The notes below the pieces were generated by a model. That model worked only from the letters and a program-made list of their open reading frames with translations. It had not been told where the DNA came from and did no database searches. Made by a program: the position numbers and the translations under genes. 64,000 nucleotides of DNA from Frigidibacter mobilis (GTDB lineage Bacteria; Pseudomonadota; Alphaproteobacteria; Rhodobacterales; Rhodobacteraceae): positions 4,036,001 to 4,100,000 of the forward strand of contig NZ_CP012661.1 of the NCBI RefSeq assembly GCF_001620265.1, in the 5' to 3' direction. Of this stretch, positions 28,094 to 38,366 are shown one piece after another (within the stretch, counting starts at the first letter, position 1; each line of letters opens with the position of its first letter).

Positions 28094-28805
28094 CGCAGTC
28101 TCCTCATGTCGGATGGCGCGACACTGGAGCCGGGACGCGTAAAGGCGCTATGTCGGATCGGCCTCGGGCGCGTAAAGGACGCGTAAATGGTCCGCGAATG
28201 CCGAAGCGGAGGCGAGCGTCGCCAGCCTTCGGCTTCGATCACTTGCGTCGCCAGGCGGCTGAAACACGGCAGCTGACGATGCCTGCCAGACAGGTGCGGC
28301 GAGGGGCATGAACTGCCGATGTTCGATTTCCGCTTGGAGGTTGGACAACGCTTCTGGTGCGAAACCTGAGATGCCCCCTCCTCTGGTTCCTCCCCGGCCC
28401 CAAACCTATGCGGGGGGGCGCAGCGCAGCATTTCGCTAGCGACAGGCACTTTCACCGGGGAATCCACCCGGAATCCACCTGCGGCTTCACGGGCGGAAAA
28501 GCGACTCATTATCAAAGACTTGCGGAATCACGATTTCGTCGTGCTGGATTCTTTTGCGGAATCCAGGGAAGCCACCTTGTGGAAGCCACCCAAGCCGGAA
28601 TCCACCCTGTGGAAGCCAGGGCCTGCGGGCGTCTGGCGTGCCTTTGGAAGAGCCACGCGGCTGCGGGACCCGCCCAACAATCTGGGTTCAGGAGCTTGCC
28701 AGACGCGCATCGAAACCTTCCGCCTTGACCCCCCCCGCCGCCGCCAATGTCATCTTCGTCTACAAGATGGACGCAACACGTCCCGGCCAGAAGAGGAACC
28801 AGAAC
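28094..28805. other. Long intergenic region: kdp promoter side and degenerate repeats
   Basis: These 712 bp have no supported gene. The left part must hold the kdp promoter. The right part (about 28455-28640) contains short scattered repeats: GGAATCCACC three times, TGTGGAAGCCA twice and TTGCGGAATC twice. A 123-codon frame at 28357-28728 crosses these repeats and lacks recognisable content. The segment before the next gene (28780-28800) supplies the ribosome-binding region AAGAGGAACC. Confidence 0.5.
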
Positions 28806-29408
28806 ATGATGACAGACCTTCACGTTGTCCCCGCTCGACGTGGCCGGGCAGTACGGTTGGCCAAGGGCCAGGCGATCCAGATCATCAACACGCATGGTCA
28901 GCAGGTTGTCGATACGTGGTGCTTCAATGCCGATGACATGTCAGAGTTCATGTCGATGGAGCACCTGCATGCCACGCTTCAGGGGATCTTTCCCGCCACG
29001 GGTGACGGGCTCACGACAAACCGGCGTCGGCCCATCCTGATCCTGGAAGAAGACACCTCACCTGGGCGCCATGATACGGTGATCGCCGCCTGCGACGTGC
29101 ACCGCTATGCCGCGCTGGGCTGCACGCAGTACCATGACAACTGCACCGACAACCTCCGGGCCGCGCTGGGGCACCTCGATCTGCGGACGGCGGACTGTCC
29201 GGCCCCCCTGAACCTGTGGATGAACATCCCGGTCAGCCCTGACGGGAAGATCACGTGGGGAGAGCCGCTCAGCAAGCCCGGGGACCATGTGACACTGCGC
29301 GCGGCCCTCGATTGCATCGTGGTCATGTCCACATGCCCTCAGGACATGATCCCGATCAACGGCGCCGCCTGCACACCGACCGAGGTTCATTACCGTCTGA
29401 TTGCCTGA
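28806..29408 (+). CDS. DUF1989 (urea carboxylase-associated) family protein
   Basis: This 200-residue protein starts MMTDLHVVPARRGRAVRLAKGQ. Characteristic DUF1989 features are QVVDTWCFNADD, EFMSMEHLHATL and the cysteine-rich MSTCPQDMIPINGAACTPTE. Members occur near urea or allophanate and amino-acid degradation genes, and some act as uncharacterised deaminase partners. No such genes surround it here, so it appears to be an isolated cargo gene. The upstream in-frame extension to 28554 runs through the repeat region and is not believed. Confidence 0.85.
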   Translation: MMTDLHVVPARRGRAVRLAKGQAIQIINTHGQQVVDTWCFNADDMSEFMSMEHLHATLQGIFPATGDGLTTNRRRPILILEEDTSPGRHDTVIAACDVHRYAALGCTQYHDNCTDNLRAALGHLDLRTADCPAPLNLWMNIPVSPDGKITWGEPLSKPGDHVTLRAALDCIVVMSTCPQDMIPINGAACTPTEVHYRLIA

Positions 29409-29440
29409 CCGGCCGCCAAGCCACGCCAGGGCACTGGCTG

Positions 29441-29818
29441 CTACTCGATCCGGTACACCCGGCCCCTGTCCGCCTCCTTCGCCGAGGTCACGACCAGCCC
29501 CAGCGTCTTTCCCAGCGCCCCCGACATTGCGCCCCGGGCGCTGTGCGCCTGCCACCCCGTCGCCGCGACGATCTCTTCCATCGTCACGCCGGTGGGGGCC
29601 TGCAGCATCTTGATCAGCAAGGCCTGCTTCGTACCCTCGCCGGGGTGGGTGCCTTCGGCCTCGGCTTCGGCGTCTCGGGCGCGTCGTTGGGGAATGCAGC
29701 AATCGTCCGCTCCGTCACTGCCTCAATCCCAATGGCCAGCAACCCCGCGTCAGTGACCGCCAGTGGTCCCATGTCCATTGCCGGTTTCGCGCCAGAGCTG
29801 ATCGCTGGCCACGGTCGC
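29441..29818 (-). pseudogene. Truncated, frameshifted DUF3489 gene
   Basis: On the minus strand, the last 65 codons (KQALLIKMLQAPTGVTMEE, GWQAHSARGAMSGALG, GRVYRIE then stop) match the C-terminal DUF3489 domain of the intact gene at 30775-31311. A second frame upstream gives LAVTDAGLLAIGIEAVTERT, matching LMVTEAGLLAIGIEPVVVQT there. The frames are joined by a shift near 29645. The first 60-odd residues are missing, so this is a remnant of a paralogue. Confidence 0.78.
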
Positions 29819-29856
29819 ATGCTGGCAGCCGCCCAATTGGGCTGAACGAGATCCCA

Positions 29857-30512
29857 GTGATCATGCTGGGTCTGCGCGCCTGGGAGATGGCGACGGGGCA
29901 GAAGGTCGTCAGACCAAAGGCTAGTAGCTTCCATCGGACGAGAGGTTGGCCCATAAAGCCCCTAAACGCAAAGGAACTCGAGACCTTACCTGACATGCAG
30001 GATGAAACCGCCATCAATCCCGTCACCTTCGTGGAAATGCAGGCGAGTGTCGGCTCGATCCTGTTCCTGTGGTCGTCCATAGAACGTGAGATCACCAAGC
30101 GTGTCGAAGAGCTGGACGATGGGAAGAGCCGCAACGGGGCCCACACCTTGGCCCAGAAGATCGCGCGTTGGGAAAGCCTACAGGCGTCAATCTGCGCAGA
30201 ACGCCCCGAACACCAGGATTTGCTCAAGGAAGTGCACACCCGCCTCGTGATGGCGCTGGAGCTCAGGAATCGCATCACCCACGGCTTAATCGGCATAACG
30301 GCCGATCCCTTTGGCAATCGCGGGACGCACATCTGGAGACGGAACTGAATGGTGAGAAGCGCAAGCACGCGCATTCCGACTTGGAGCACGTGATGCGCAT
30401 TCTCTCCCATATGGCCTGGGCCATTGGCAGCTTGAGCGATGCTACAAGGCAGAAGGATCCCCGAAAGGCTGAAAGCGCCTATGTCGGGGTCCGGTTGAAT
30501 CATCTGCCCTGA
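29857..30512 (+). pseudogene. HEPN-like protein, one frameshift near 30340
   Basis: The first frame (to 30348) is mostly helical and includes LFLWSSIEREITKRVEEL and LRNRITHGLIG; the R-N-R-I-T-H segment fits the R-x4-H motif of HEPN ribonuclease-like domains. A second frame from about 30330 to 30512 continues with GEKRKHAHSDLEHVMRILSHM. Adding one base joins them into 218 codons. The start (GTG 29857 or ATG 29863) is uncertain. HEPN proteins are often toxins or defence effectors; no antitoxin partner is evident, unless it is the small gene at 30530. Confidence 0.55.
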
Positions 30513-30529
30513 CCCAATAGCCTCAGCCC

Positions 30530-30727
30530 GTGACCGAAGGCTGGCAACATATTGAAATCAACGGCCACGGGACCATTGTTGTTCTGCGTCTGATCTCGGA
30601 CGAGGGACGTTCGTGGTTCGAGGACAATGTCGGTGATCCGGTTCCGCGCGGGCTCTACACTTGTGAGCCGCGCATTGCGCAGGACATCCTGCAGGCTGCG
30701 GCACGCGATCTTCTGTCGTGGCAATGA
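30530..30727 (+). CDS. Small hypothetical protein, GTG start
   Basis: This 65-residue frame starts with GTG at 30530 (GWQHIEINGHGTIVVLRLIS) and has a balanced soluble composition. It lies 17 bp after the end of the HEPN-like gene on the same strand, which would suit an operon partner. I recognise no family. An inverted repeat (GACCGCCGC / GCGGCGGTC, 30730-30759) follows and may end transcription from both sides, although it lacks a T tract. Confidence 0.5.
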   Translation: MTEGWQHIEINGHGTIVVLRLISDEGRSWFEDNVGDPVPRGLYTCEPRIAQDILQAAARDLLSWQ

Positions 30728-30774
30728 ACGACCGCCGCGCAGTCGGAGGGGCGGCGGTCAGCAGTTCACAATGA

Positions 30775-31311
30775 TCAGCCGGGCAGCTTGTAGACTGTCC
30801 CGCTGCCCTCGACCTTCTTGGCGCTAATCGGAAGGCCCAGCTTCTTCTTCAACACTCCAGACATCGCGCCACGCACGGTGTGGGCCTGCCAGCCGGTCGC
30901 TGCGGCAAGCTCGGCGATGGTGGCGCCCTCGGGCTTCTGAAGCATCGCTATCAGTATCGCCTGCTTTGTCCCGGCGCGCTGGGCAGGCTGCTTCTGCGCC
31001 GGCGTCTCCACCTGACGTCTGCGAACGGCGACCATCGTCTGCACCACCACTGGCTCGATCCCTATGGCCAGTAAGCCCGCCTCGGTGACCATCAGCGTCG
31101 TGCCGCGCCCATCGCCCGTCTCCCGCCAGAGGGGCTCGCCACAGCGCGGGTCCGCATCGACCTCATGCAGCAACCCTTGATCGATCATCCTGGTGACCGT
31201 CATCTTCGCAGCCGCGCCCGCCAGCCCCTTCGGCAGCGGCAGGGCGATGTTGGCGGGGCGCTTGGCGCCGGCCGCGAGAATGATGGACTGGGTTTCGGTA
31301 AGATTGGTCAT
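30775..31311 (-). CDS. DUF3489 domain protein
   Basis: This 178-residue protein has an N-terminal winged-helix-like portion (TETQSIILAAGAKRP; KMTVTRMIDQGLLHEV) and a C-terminal DUF3489 domain (TKQAILIAMLQKPEGATIAE, GWQAHTVRGAMSGVLKKKLG). The domain is common in alphaproteobacteria and likely DNA-binding. It lies downstream of the DUF6900 gene on the same strand; a perfect hairpin (31326-31350) sits between them. A broken paralogue lies at 29441-29818. Confidence 0.85.
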   Translation of the reverse strand: MTNLTETQSIILAAGAKRPANIALPLPKGLAGAAAKMTVTRMIDQGLLHEVDADPRCGEPLWRETGDGRGTTLMVTEAGLLAIGIEPVVVQTMVAVRRRQVETPAQKQPAQRAGTKQAILIAMLQKPEGATIAELAAATGWQAHTVRGAMSGVLKKKLGLPISAKKVEGSGTVYKLPG

Positions 31312-31325
31312 GGCAGGCTCCGGTT

Positions 31326-31350
31326 CAGGGGGCGCAGGATGCGCCCCCTG
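31326..31350. other. Perfect 10-bp hairpin between the DUF6900 and DUF3489 genes
   Basis: CAGGGGGCGC, five bases, then GCGCCCCCTG. It sits in the leader of the DUF3489 gene. There is no following T run on either strand, so it may be a processing or attenuation structure rather than a classical terminator. Confidence 0.5.
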
Positions 31351-31408
31351 TCACGAGGCCGACCCCCGCCATCGCGGGGCTGGTCCCAGTTCCGGTGCCG
31401 CGGAGCCT

Positions 31409-31603
31409 TCAGCGCTTGGCAGCAGCAAATCCGGCGGCATAGGCCTCATGCAGCGCAGCGCGCAGCGCCCAGACCGCGACTTCGTGGAAATCCAGCCCGT
31501 CACTGTTCCGGGTTTCCAGCGTCTCGACAAAGAAGTGCCTCTTCGCAATGCCGAGGACCAGCGCCTCGGGCATTGCGGGCAGGGTTTCGGTCGCTCGCGT
31601 CAT
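31409..31603 (-). CDS. DUF6900 domain protein
   Basis: This 64-residue protein starts MTRATETLPAMPEAL. The core IAKRHFFVETLETRNSDGLD, followed by FHEVAVWALRAALHEAY, matches the small DUF6900 family, which occurs on plasmids, ICEs and phages. I prefer the ATG at 31603 (preceded by GGAG) over the frame start at 31702, because the upstream residues are not family-like. Function unknown. Confidence 0.75.
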   Translation of the reverse strand: MTRATETLPAMPEALVLGIAKRHFFVETLETRNSDGLDFHEVAVWALRAALHEAYAAGFAAAKR

Positions 31604-31789
31604 GATTTGGCTCCGATCGGGGCGTGTCCTGATCGCAGAGTCGCTCTTGTCGGGCACGCGATCAACCGGAACCAGCCGCCTTTCTGCATTATCATCAGCC
31701 ACTTGAGGTCAAGGCTAGCATCATGGAGGTCATGAGAGAAAGCGAGTATTGCGCCCAATCCGGCCTATCTCGGTGCCGACATAGAAGGC

Positions 31790-32119
31790 GCACAGGACCG
31801 GGCGGCTGGCGATCGAGAAGAAGAAGGGCACGCTGGTAAACCGGGCCCTGGCGGAGACGCTGGTGTTCCGCTTGGCTCGGCGGGAACGGGATATCTGGGT
31901 CACTTGGCCTGCCCGCGTGGCAGCACTGATGGCGGCCGAGATAGCAGCGGAGGTGGAGCAGCAGTCCGGCAAGCCGGTGACGATCGAGGCTGCAGTCGTG
32001 CAGAGGGTGCTGGAACCAATGTCAGAGAGCAGCTGGGCGCCCTCGCCGCCTCCACGTCTCCCTCAGATGACGGAGACGATGCGACTGATCGGCAAACGAT
32101 CTGGTTGCGGACGATCTGA
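31790..32119 (+). pseudogene. Phage terminase small subunit-like remnant
   Basis: A frame ending at 32119 gives REQLGALAAST at its C-terminus, and another gives ALAETLVFRLARRERDIWVT followed by WPARVAALMAAEIAAE. The pattern of a tyrosine/tryptophan-rich WPARVAALMAAE with a following helical tail resembles Nu1-type small terminase subunits. The two frames join by a shift near 32025. The N-terminus is lost, so this is a remnant. It directly precedes the large-subunit remnant in packaging-gene order. Confidence 0.5.
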
Positions 32120-32355
32120 CGGAGGGCCTCGACCCCGGCTTCGACGGCGCCGAAGCCTTGCTGTGCGCCTGGCGCCGGGGGAGGCGGCCGGATCCGGATC
32201 TGACGGTCTCGGAATGGGCGGACCAGCACCGCAAGCTGTTCTCACGCGCCTCGGCCGAGCCGGGGCAGTATCGAACCGCGCGCACGCCCTATCTGCGCGA
32301 GATCATGGATACACTGTCGTCGCGGCATCCGGCGCAGCGCATCAGTTTTCACGGC
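32105..32355 (+). pseudogene. Phage terminase large subunit (GpA-type), N-terminal remnant
   Basis: About 80 codons read DLTEGLDPGFDGAEALLCAW, then PDLTVSEWADQHRKL, SAEPGQYRTARTPYLREIMD and HPAQRISF. This is the conserved opening of GpA-like large terminase subunits. After about 32350 the similarity stops and the sequence enters the 3' flank of the leftward MFS gene, so the rest was lost by recombination. It is evidence of a former prophage or gene transfer agent-like packaging module. Confidence 0.68.
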
Positions 32356-32435
32356 ACGCGAAAAATATCGAGACCGGCATGCCAAAGAATGAGGTGGCGA
32401 TGCCACGGTAGACAGGGGCATCGCCAAGACTGTGA

Positions 32436-33851
32436 TCAACCAACCGGAATATCTGTTGCAGCGGTCTGTCCACGGATCAGAAGTAGCGATGCAAGTGCTG
32501 CAATGGCTGCGACACCTGCCCCACCGAGGAACGCGGTCTGGTACCCGGCGAGAAGCGGCGCAGCTTCATTGCCCCCACCCTGCCCCGCCGAGGCGGCTAG
32601 CGACACCATCACAGCAAGCCCCAGTGCTGATCCGACCTGATAAGTCGTGTTGATCAGGCCCGAGGCGAGGCCGGTATCCTTGGGTTCGGCTCCGCCCATA
32701 CCCGTCATTGTCACAGGAATATAAGCCAGGGACATCCCGACGGCCGCCAGCAGCGAGACCGGCAGCACGTTGGCAAGGAATTTGCCATCCGAGGGAAGCC
32801 CTGAAAACAGCACCAGTGACACCGAAAGAGCGATCAGGCCGGTTACCAGAACCGGCTTTACGCCGAACCGCCCGACCAGCGGGCCAGTGAGGCGCACCAT
32901 CATCAGCATAATCATCAGCGTCATCGGCAGCAGCGCGAGGCCAGAACCGAGAGCGGACAGGTTCAACACGCTTTGCAGGTACAGGTTGAGGAAGAACCAC
33001 AGCGGAATCCATGCCGCCCCCAGCAATGCCATCACCAGATTGCCCGCCGCCAGTCCGGGTGCACCGAAGATGCGCAGCGGCAGAAGTGGGGTTTTGGAAG
33101 TGGCTTGCAGGGTCAGAAATGCGATCATCAGAACAGCCGCGAGGCCAAGTAGCCCAAGCGTCTGTGGCACGAACCAACCGACGTGTTCACCGGTCACAAT
33201 GGCATACACCGCCGCAACCACGGACCCTGTGATCAGCGCCGAGTCGATCAGGCCGATCTTTCCCCGGTTGCCCGGAATGGCCCGCAGAACGGCGGGGCCT
33301 GCAAACAAAACCGCCAAGCCAAGTGGCAGGTTGATCAGGAAGGTCCAGGACCAGCTCATCCATTTGGTGATGACGCCGCCAAGGAACACGCCAGCCGTGC
33401 CTCCCGCAGCTGCGGAAGCGCCCCAGAAACCAAAGGCTTTGCCAAGTTCCGCAGGCCGCCCGCCGAACAGCCGCATCAGGATCGTCAGGGCGGCCGGTGC
33501 AATCAGCGCCGCGCCGACCCCTTGCAGGGAGCGCCCGGCCAGCAGCACAGTCTGGCTTTGTGCCAGACCGGCAAGCACCGAAGCCGCCGTCAGGATCGCA
33601 AAGCCGGACAGAAAGATGCGCCGGGCGCCAAAGACGTCGGCCAGCTTGCCGCCCAGCAACAGAAGGCCGCCAAAGGCGATGACATAGGCGTTGAATATCC
33701 AGCTCAGCCCCTCATCCGAAAAGCCGAGGTCAGACTGGATGGCGGGCAGGGCCACGCCGATGATGGAGGTATCGAGGATCACGATGAACTGCGCTGCGCA
33801 CAACAGTGCCAGCGCCTTCCACCGCTTTGGATCGAGGGTTGGGAGTGCCAT
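32436..33851 (-). CDS. DHA2-family MFS efflux transporter, probable CueR target
   Basis: This 471-residue transporter has about 14 transmembrane helices, as in the EmrB/QacA group. Motifs include LDTSIIGVALPAIQSDLGFS in helix 1, GGKLADVFGARRIFLSG (motif A) and the family motif GVGAALIAPAALTIL. The gene is transcribed leftward from a region that has a CueR-like promoter (33905-33935) divergent from the copZ promoter. I therefore infer copper induction and a role in exporting copper or a copper-linked toxic compound. The substrate cannot be read from sequence. Confidence 0.87.
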   Translation of the reverse strand: MALPTLDPKRWKALALLCAAQFIVILDTSIIGVALPAIQSDLGFSDEGLSWIFNAYVIAFGGLLLLGGKLADVFGARRIFLSGFAILTAASVLAGLAQSQTVLLAGRSLQGVGAALIAPAALTILMRLFGGRPAELGKAFGFWGASAAAGGTAGVFLGGVITKWMSWSWTFLINLPLGLAVLFAGPAVLRAIPGNRGKIGLIDSALITGSVVAAVYAIVTGEHVGWFVPQTLGLLGLAAVLMIAFLTLQATSKTPLLPLRIFGAPGLAAGNLVMALLGAAWIPLWFFLNLYLQSVLNLSALGSGLALLPMTLMIMLMMVRLTGPLVGRFGVKPVLVTGLIALSVSLVLFSGLPSDGKFLANVLPVSLLAAVGMSLAYIPVTMTGMGGAEPKDTGLASGLINTTYQVGSALGLAVMVSLAASAGQGGGNEAAPLLAGYQTAFLGGAGVAAIAALASLLLIRGQTAATDIPVG

Positions 33852-33904
33852 GGGGATGTTCCTTCAGACAGGGTTGTGCCGCGGCGAATCGCCCGGTCCT
33901 GTTT

Positions 33905-33935
33905 GTCGTCAGGCCTCCAAGGCTGTCAGGGTCAA
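33905..33935 (-). promoter_or_regulatory. CueR-type promoter reading leftward into the MFS gene
   Basis: Read on the minus strand it begins TTGACCCTGACAGCCTTGGA and has a GACGAC element 19 bp beyond the -35. It matches the copA promoter at 34337 in the first 12 bases and the following TTGGA. An over-long 19-bp spacer with a dyad between -35 and -10 is the hallmark of MerR-family promoters. Confidence 0.68.
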
Positions 33936-33969
33936 GCAGCAGTTCTGCAAAATTTCTGATGCAGCCCTC

Positions 33970-34000
33970 TTGACCCTGCCACGCTGGGAAACCCCAGATC
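33970..34000 (+). promoter_or_regulatory. CueR-type promoter of copZ
   Basis: TTGACCCTGCCACGCTGGGA with a CAGATC element after a 19-bp spacer and a CCCTGCCACGCTGGG-type dyad. It lies 44 bp upstream of copZ and is divergent from the MFS promoter 35 bp away. Confidence 0.72.
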
Positions 34001-34043
34001 AGGCAAACGGCACTTCCGCCGACCCTTCTGAAAGGATCTCAAG

Positions 34044-34235
34044 ATGATCGAACTGACCCTGCCCGGCATGACCTGCGGCGGCTGCGCACGGGGCGTCACC
34101 GCTGCCATCAAGGCAGTCGACCCGACCGCCGAAGTCGTCACTGACGTGGCCGCGCGCAAGGTGCGGGTCACCACCAAGGCCGATACCGAGACGGTGAAGG
34201 ACGCCGTCAAGAATGCGGGCTATTTGCCTGCATGA
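34044..34235 (+). CDS. copZ: CopZ-like copper chaperone
   Basis: This 63-residue single HMA-domain protein has the copper-binding site PGMTCGGCARGV at residues 7-18. It carries Cu(I) to CopA. It stands between two CueR-type promoters, with copA starting 170 bp downstream. Size and fold pattern are those of free-standing CopZ. Confidence 0.92.
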   Translation: MIELTLPGMTCGGCARGVTAAIKAVDPTAEVVTDVAARKVRVTTKADTETVKDAVKNAGYLPA

Positions 34236-34336
34236 CCTGAAGGCGCCGTGTGTCGCCGTGACCGGGCCGGGGGAAACCCCGGCCTTTGGCAATTCAACCG
34301 CGCAATTTCCTTTCCCGGCGGCTAGTCAGAAAACCC

Positions 34337-34367
34337 TTGACCCTGACATCGTTGGAACCCGGACAAC
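34337..34367 (+). promoter_or_regulatory. CueR-type promoter of copA
   Basis: TTGACCCTGACATCGTTGGA with a GACAAC element after a 19-bp spacer, 39 bp before the copA start codon. It shares its layout with the promoters at 33905, 33970 and 37235. Confidence 0.75.
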
Positions 34368-34405
34368 GTGATTCGAAGCGCCATACATCTGAGGGGACTC
34401 GCATC

Positions 34406-36940
<2,535 letters not shown>

Positions 36941-36956
36941 GCAGGGACCCCAAATC

Positions 36957-37214
36957 ATGTCGCACAACCACATTGAACTCTTCACGACGCCGACGTGCCC
37001 AGACTGCGTAATCCTCAAGCGATGGCTGGAGGCGCAGGGACTGGTTTATATCGAGCGGGACCTTCGCAACCCGGGGATCGCCGAAGAGGCCCGCCGCCGA
37101 ACTGGCCTGCGTATTGCCCCGATCACGATCATTGACGGGAAGGCGCTGTGGGGGCCAGCGGCAGACCAGATCGCCCGTCTGCGGCCGCTGATCGGCGTCG
37201 CCCACGCGGATTGA
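36957..37214 (+). CDS. Glutaredoxin-family protein
   Basis: This 85-residue protein has a thioredoxin fold with the active site CPDC (residues 14-17) and the cis-Pro segment IAPITIIDGK. It lies 16 bp downstream of copA on the same strand, so it is probably co-induced by copper. It may reduce thiols damaged by Cu(I) or help hand over copper. Confidence 0.87.
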   Translation: MSHNHIELFTTPTCPDCVILKRWLEAQGLVYIERDLRNPGIAEEARRRTGLRIAPITIIDGKALWGPAADQIARLRPLIGVAHAD

Positions 37215-37234
37215 AGCCGACCGGCAAAAGGCGC

Positions 37235-37265
37235 TTGACCTTCCAACGATGGAAAGGTTCACGAT
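37235..37265 (+). promoter_or_regulatory. CueR-type promoter of cueR (autoregulation)
   Basis: TTGACCTTCCAACGATGGAA, including the dyad CCTTCC-AACGAT-GGAAAGG, with a CACGAT element after a 19-bp spacer. This is the clearest MerR-type operator in the window. It lies 45 bp before the regulator gene. Confidence 0.82.
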
Positions 37266-37309
37266 GTCCTCAATCAGGTCACGCCATCCAGACCTAAGGG
37301 AGAACCACC

Positions 37310-37762
37310 ATGAACATCGGTGACGTTGCCAAGGCCACGGGTATTTCGGCCAAGATGATCCGCTATTACGAAGACACCGGTCTGATCCGCGCCGCCTTGC
37401 GCACCTATTCGGGCTATCGTGTCTATACCGAGAATGACATCCAGACGCTGCGCTTTGTCCGTCGTGCCCGCGATCTGGGCTTCACCGTCAAGCAGATCAA
37501 CGACCTGCTGACCCTGTGGCGTGATCGCGACCGCGCCAGCGCCGATGTAAAGCAGATCGCGATGGGCCACGTCGCAGAACTTGAGAAGAAGATGAGGGAA
37601 CTGAAGGAGATGACGGGAACCCTGCGTCACTTGGCATCAAACTGTCAGGGCGACAACAGGCCGGATTGCCCGATCCTGATGTCACTCGGCAATGCCGCCC
37701 CGGATGCTCCTGCCCCCCCGCTGCGTGACCGCAAGAAGACCCGCGGTTTCGAGCGGGTGTGA
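37310..37762 (+). CDS. cueR: MerR-family copper regulator CueR/HmrR
   Basis: This 150-residue MerR protein has the N-terminal HTH (MNIGDVAKATGISAKMIRYYE) and a dimerisation helix. The metal loop carries C112 and C120, spaced C-x7-C (CQGDNRPDC), the signature of Cu(I)-sensing CueR rather than zinc or mercury sensors. It is expected to activate the four TTGACC promoters with 19-bp spacers around it, including its own. Confidence 0.93.
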   Translation: MNIGDVAKATGISAKMIRYYEDTGLIRAALRTYSGYRVYTENDIQTLRFVRRARDLGFTVKQINDLLTLWRDRDRASADVKQIAMGHVAELEKKMRELKEMTGTLRHLASNCQGDNRPDCPILMSLGNAAPDAPAPPLRDRKKTRGFERV

Positions 37763-37849
37763 CAGGCCAACTGGTTCGCTCGCAGCGCAGACGCCCTCTC
37801 GGGGTGACAACCACCCTTCAAGATTTCCACAGGAGTTTTTCACATGACC

Positions 37850-38085
37850 CCTGTGCCGGCCACACATGGCACCATGCTGATGCTATGCTGACCGATTGCA
37901 TCACTCGGGGTGGGCAAGCCGTTCTGGAGGATATGAGGGTCGACTTCACCTCGGGGACGCCGGGTTTCGCGAAGGTGTTGGAAGTGGAGGAAATCGAGGC
38001 GATCCTCGGTTACATCAAATCGACGTGGCCTGAACCCATTCGCAGGGCTCAGGCCGAAGGGTCCCAAGGGATGCCCGTCAACTGA
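37850..38085 (+). pseudogene. Cytochrome c C-terminal remnant
   Basis: The readable frame gives GHTWHHADAML, then GTPGFAKVLEVEEIEAILGY and IKSTWPEPIRR. It matches the C-terminal half of the complete cytochrome c at 44567-45037 (GHTWHHPDETL, MPGFGDVLSDAEIGAVLAYI, KSTWPER). The haem-binding CxxCH half is absent, so this is a truncated paralogue. DNA identity is also visible at CCACACATGGCACCAT. Confidence 0.75.
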
Positions 38086-38366
38086 CGGGCGACCTTGCCT
38101 GGTCGGGCTGACAGCAGCCCCTCGTCATAGCGGAGAACCGCAACACCATTGCATGACGGCGGGCCGTATAGTGCGACGTGCCAATATCATCCGCTCCCAC
38201 GGCAGCAGCGCTTGGTCCACAACCTGCAGATAGTCGTCCAGATCGGCAGCTTTGCGCAGCAAATGGAACGCAGCCCGTCTATCTACCGCATTGGCGCCCC
38301 CAACCAAGCCGTCACCGTCAGAGGCGATTGTCTGTTCTCCACTAGGTCGTGGTTCATCTGACTCAT
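38086..38366. other. Short gap with possible degraded leftward frame
   Basis: About 280 bp separate the cytochrome remnant from the beta-propeller gene. A 60-codon leftward frame (38125-38307) contains AAFHLLRKAADLDDYLQVVD, which looks protein-like, but it has no start context and no family I know. I treat it as a possible gene fragment. Confidence 0.35.

Noticed and set aside
28357..28728. 123-codon frame in the kdp-DUF1989 gap
   Set aside because: It crosses the short DNA repeats, has no ribosome-binding site and no recognisable content.
31326..31350. Hairpin as a Rho-independent terminator
   Set aside because: No T tract on either strand, and it lies between two genes read in the same direction; kept only as an unassigned structure.
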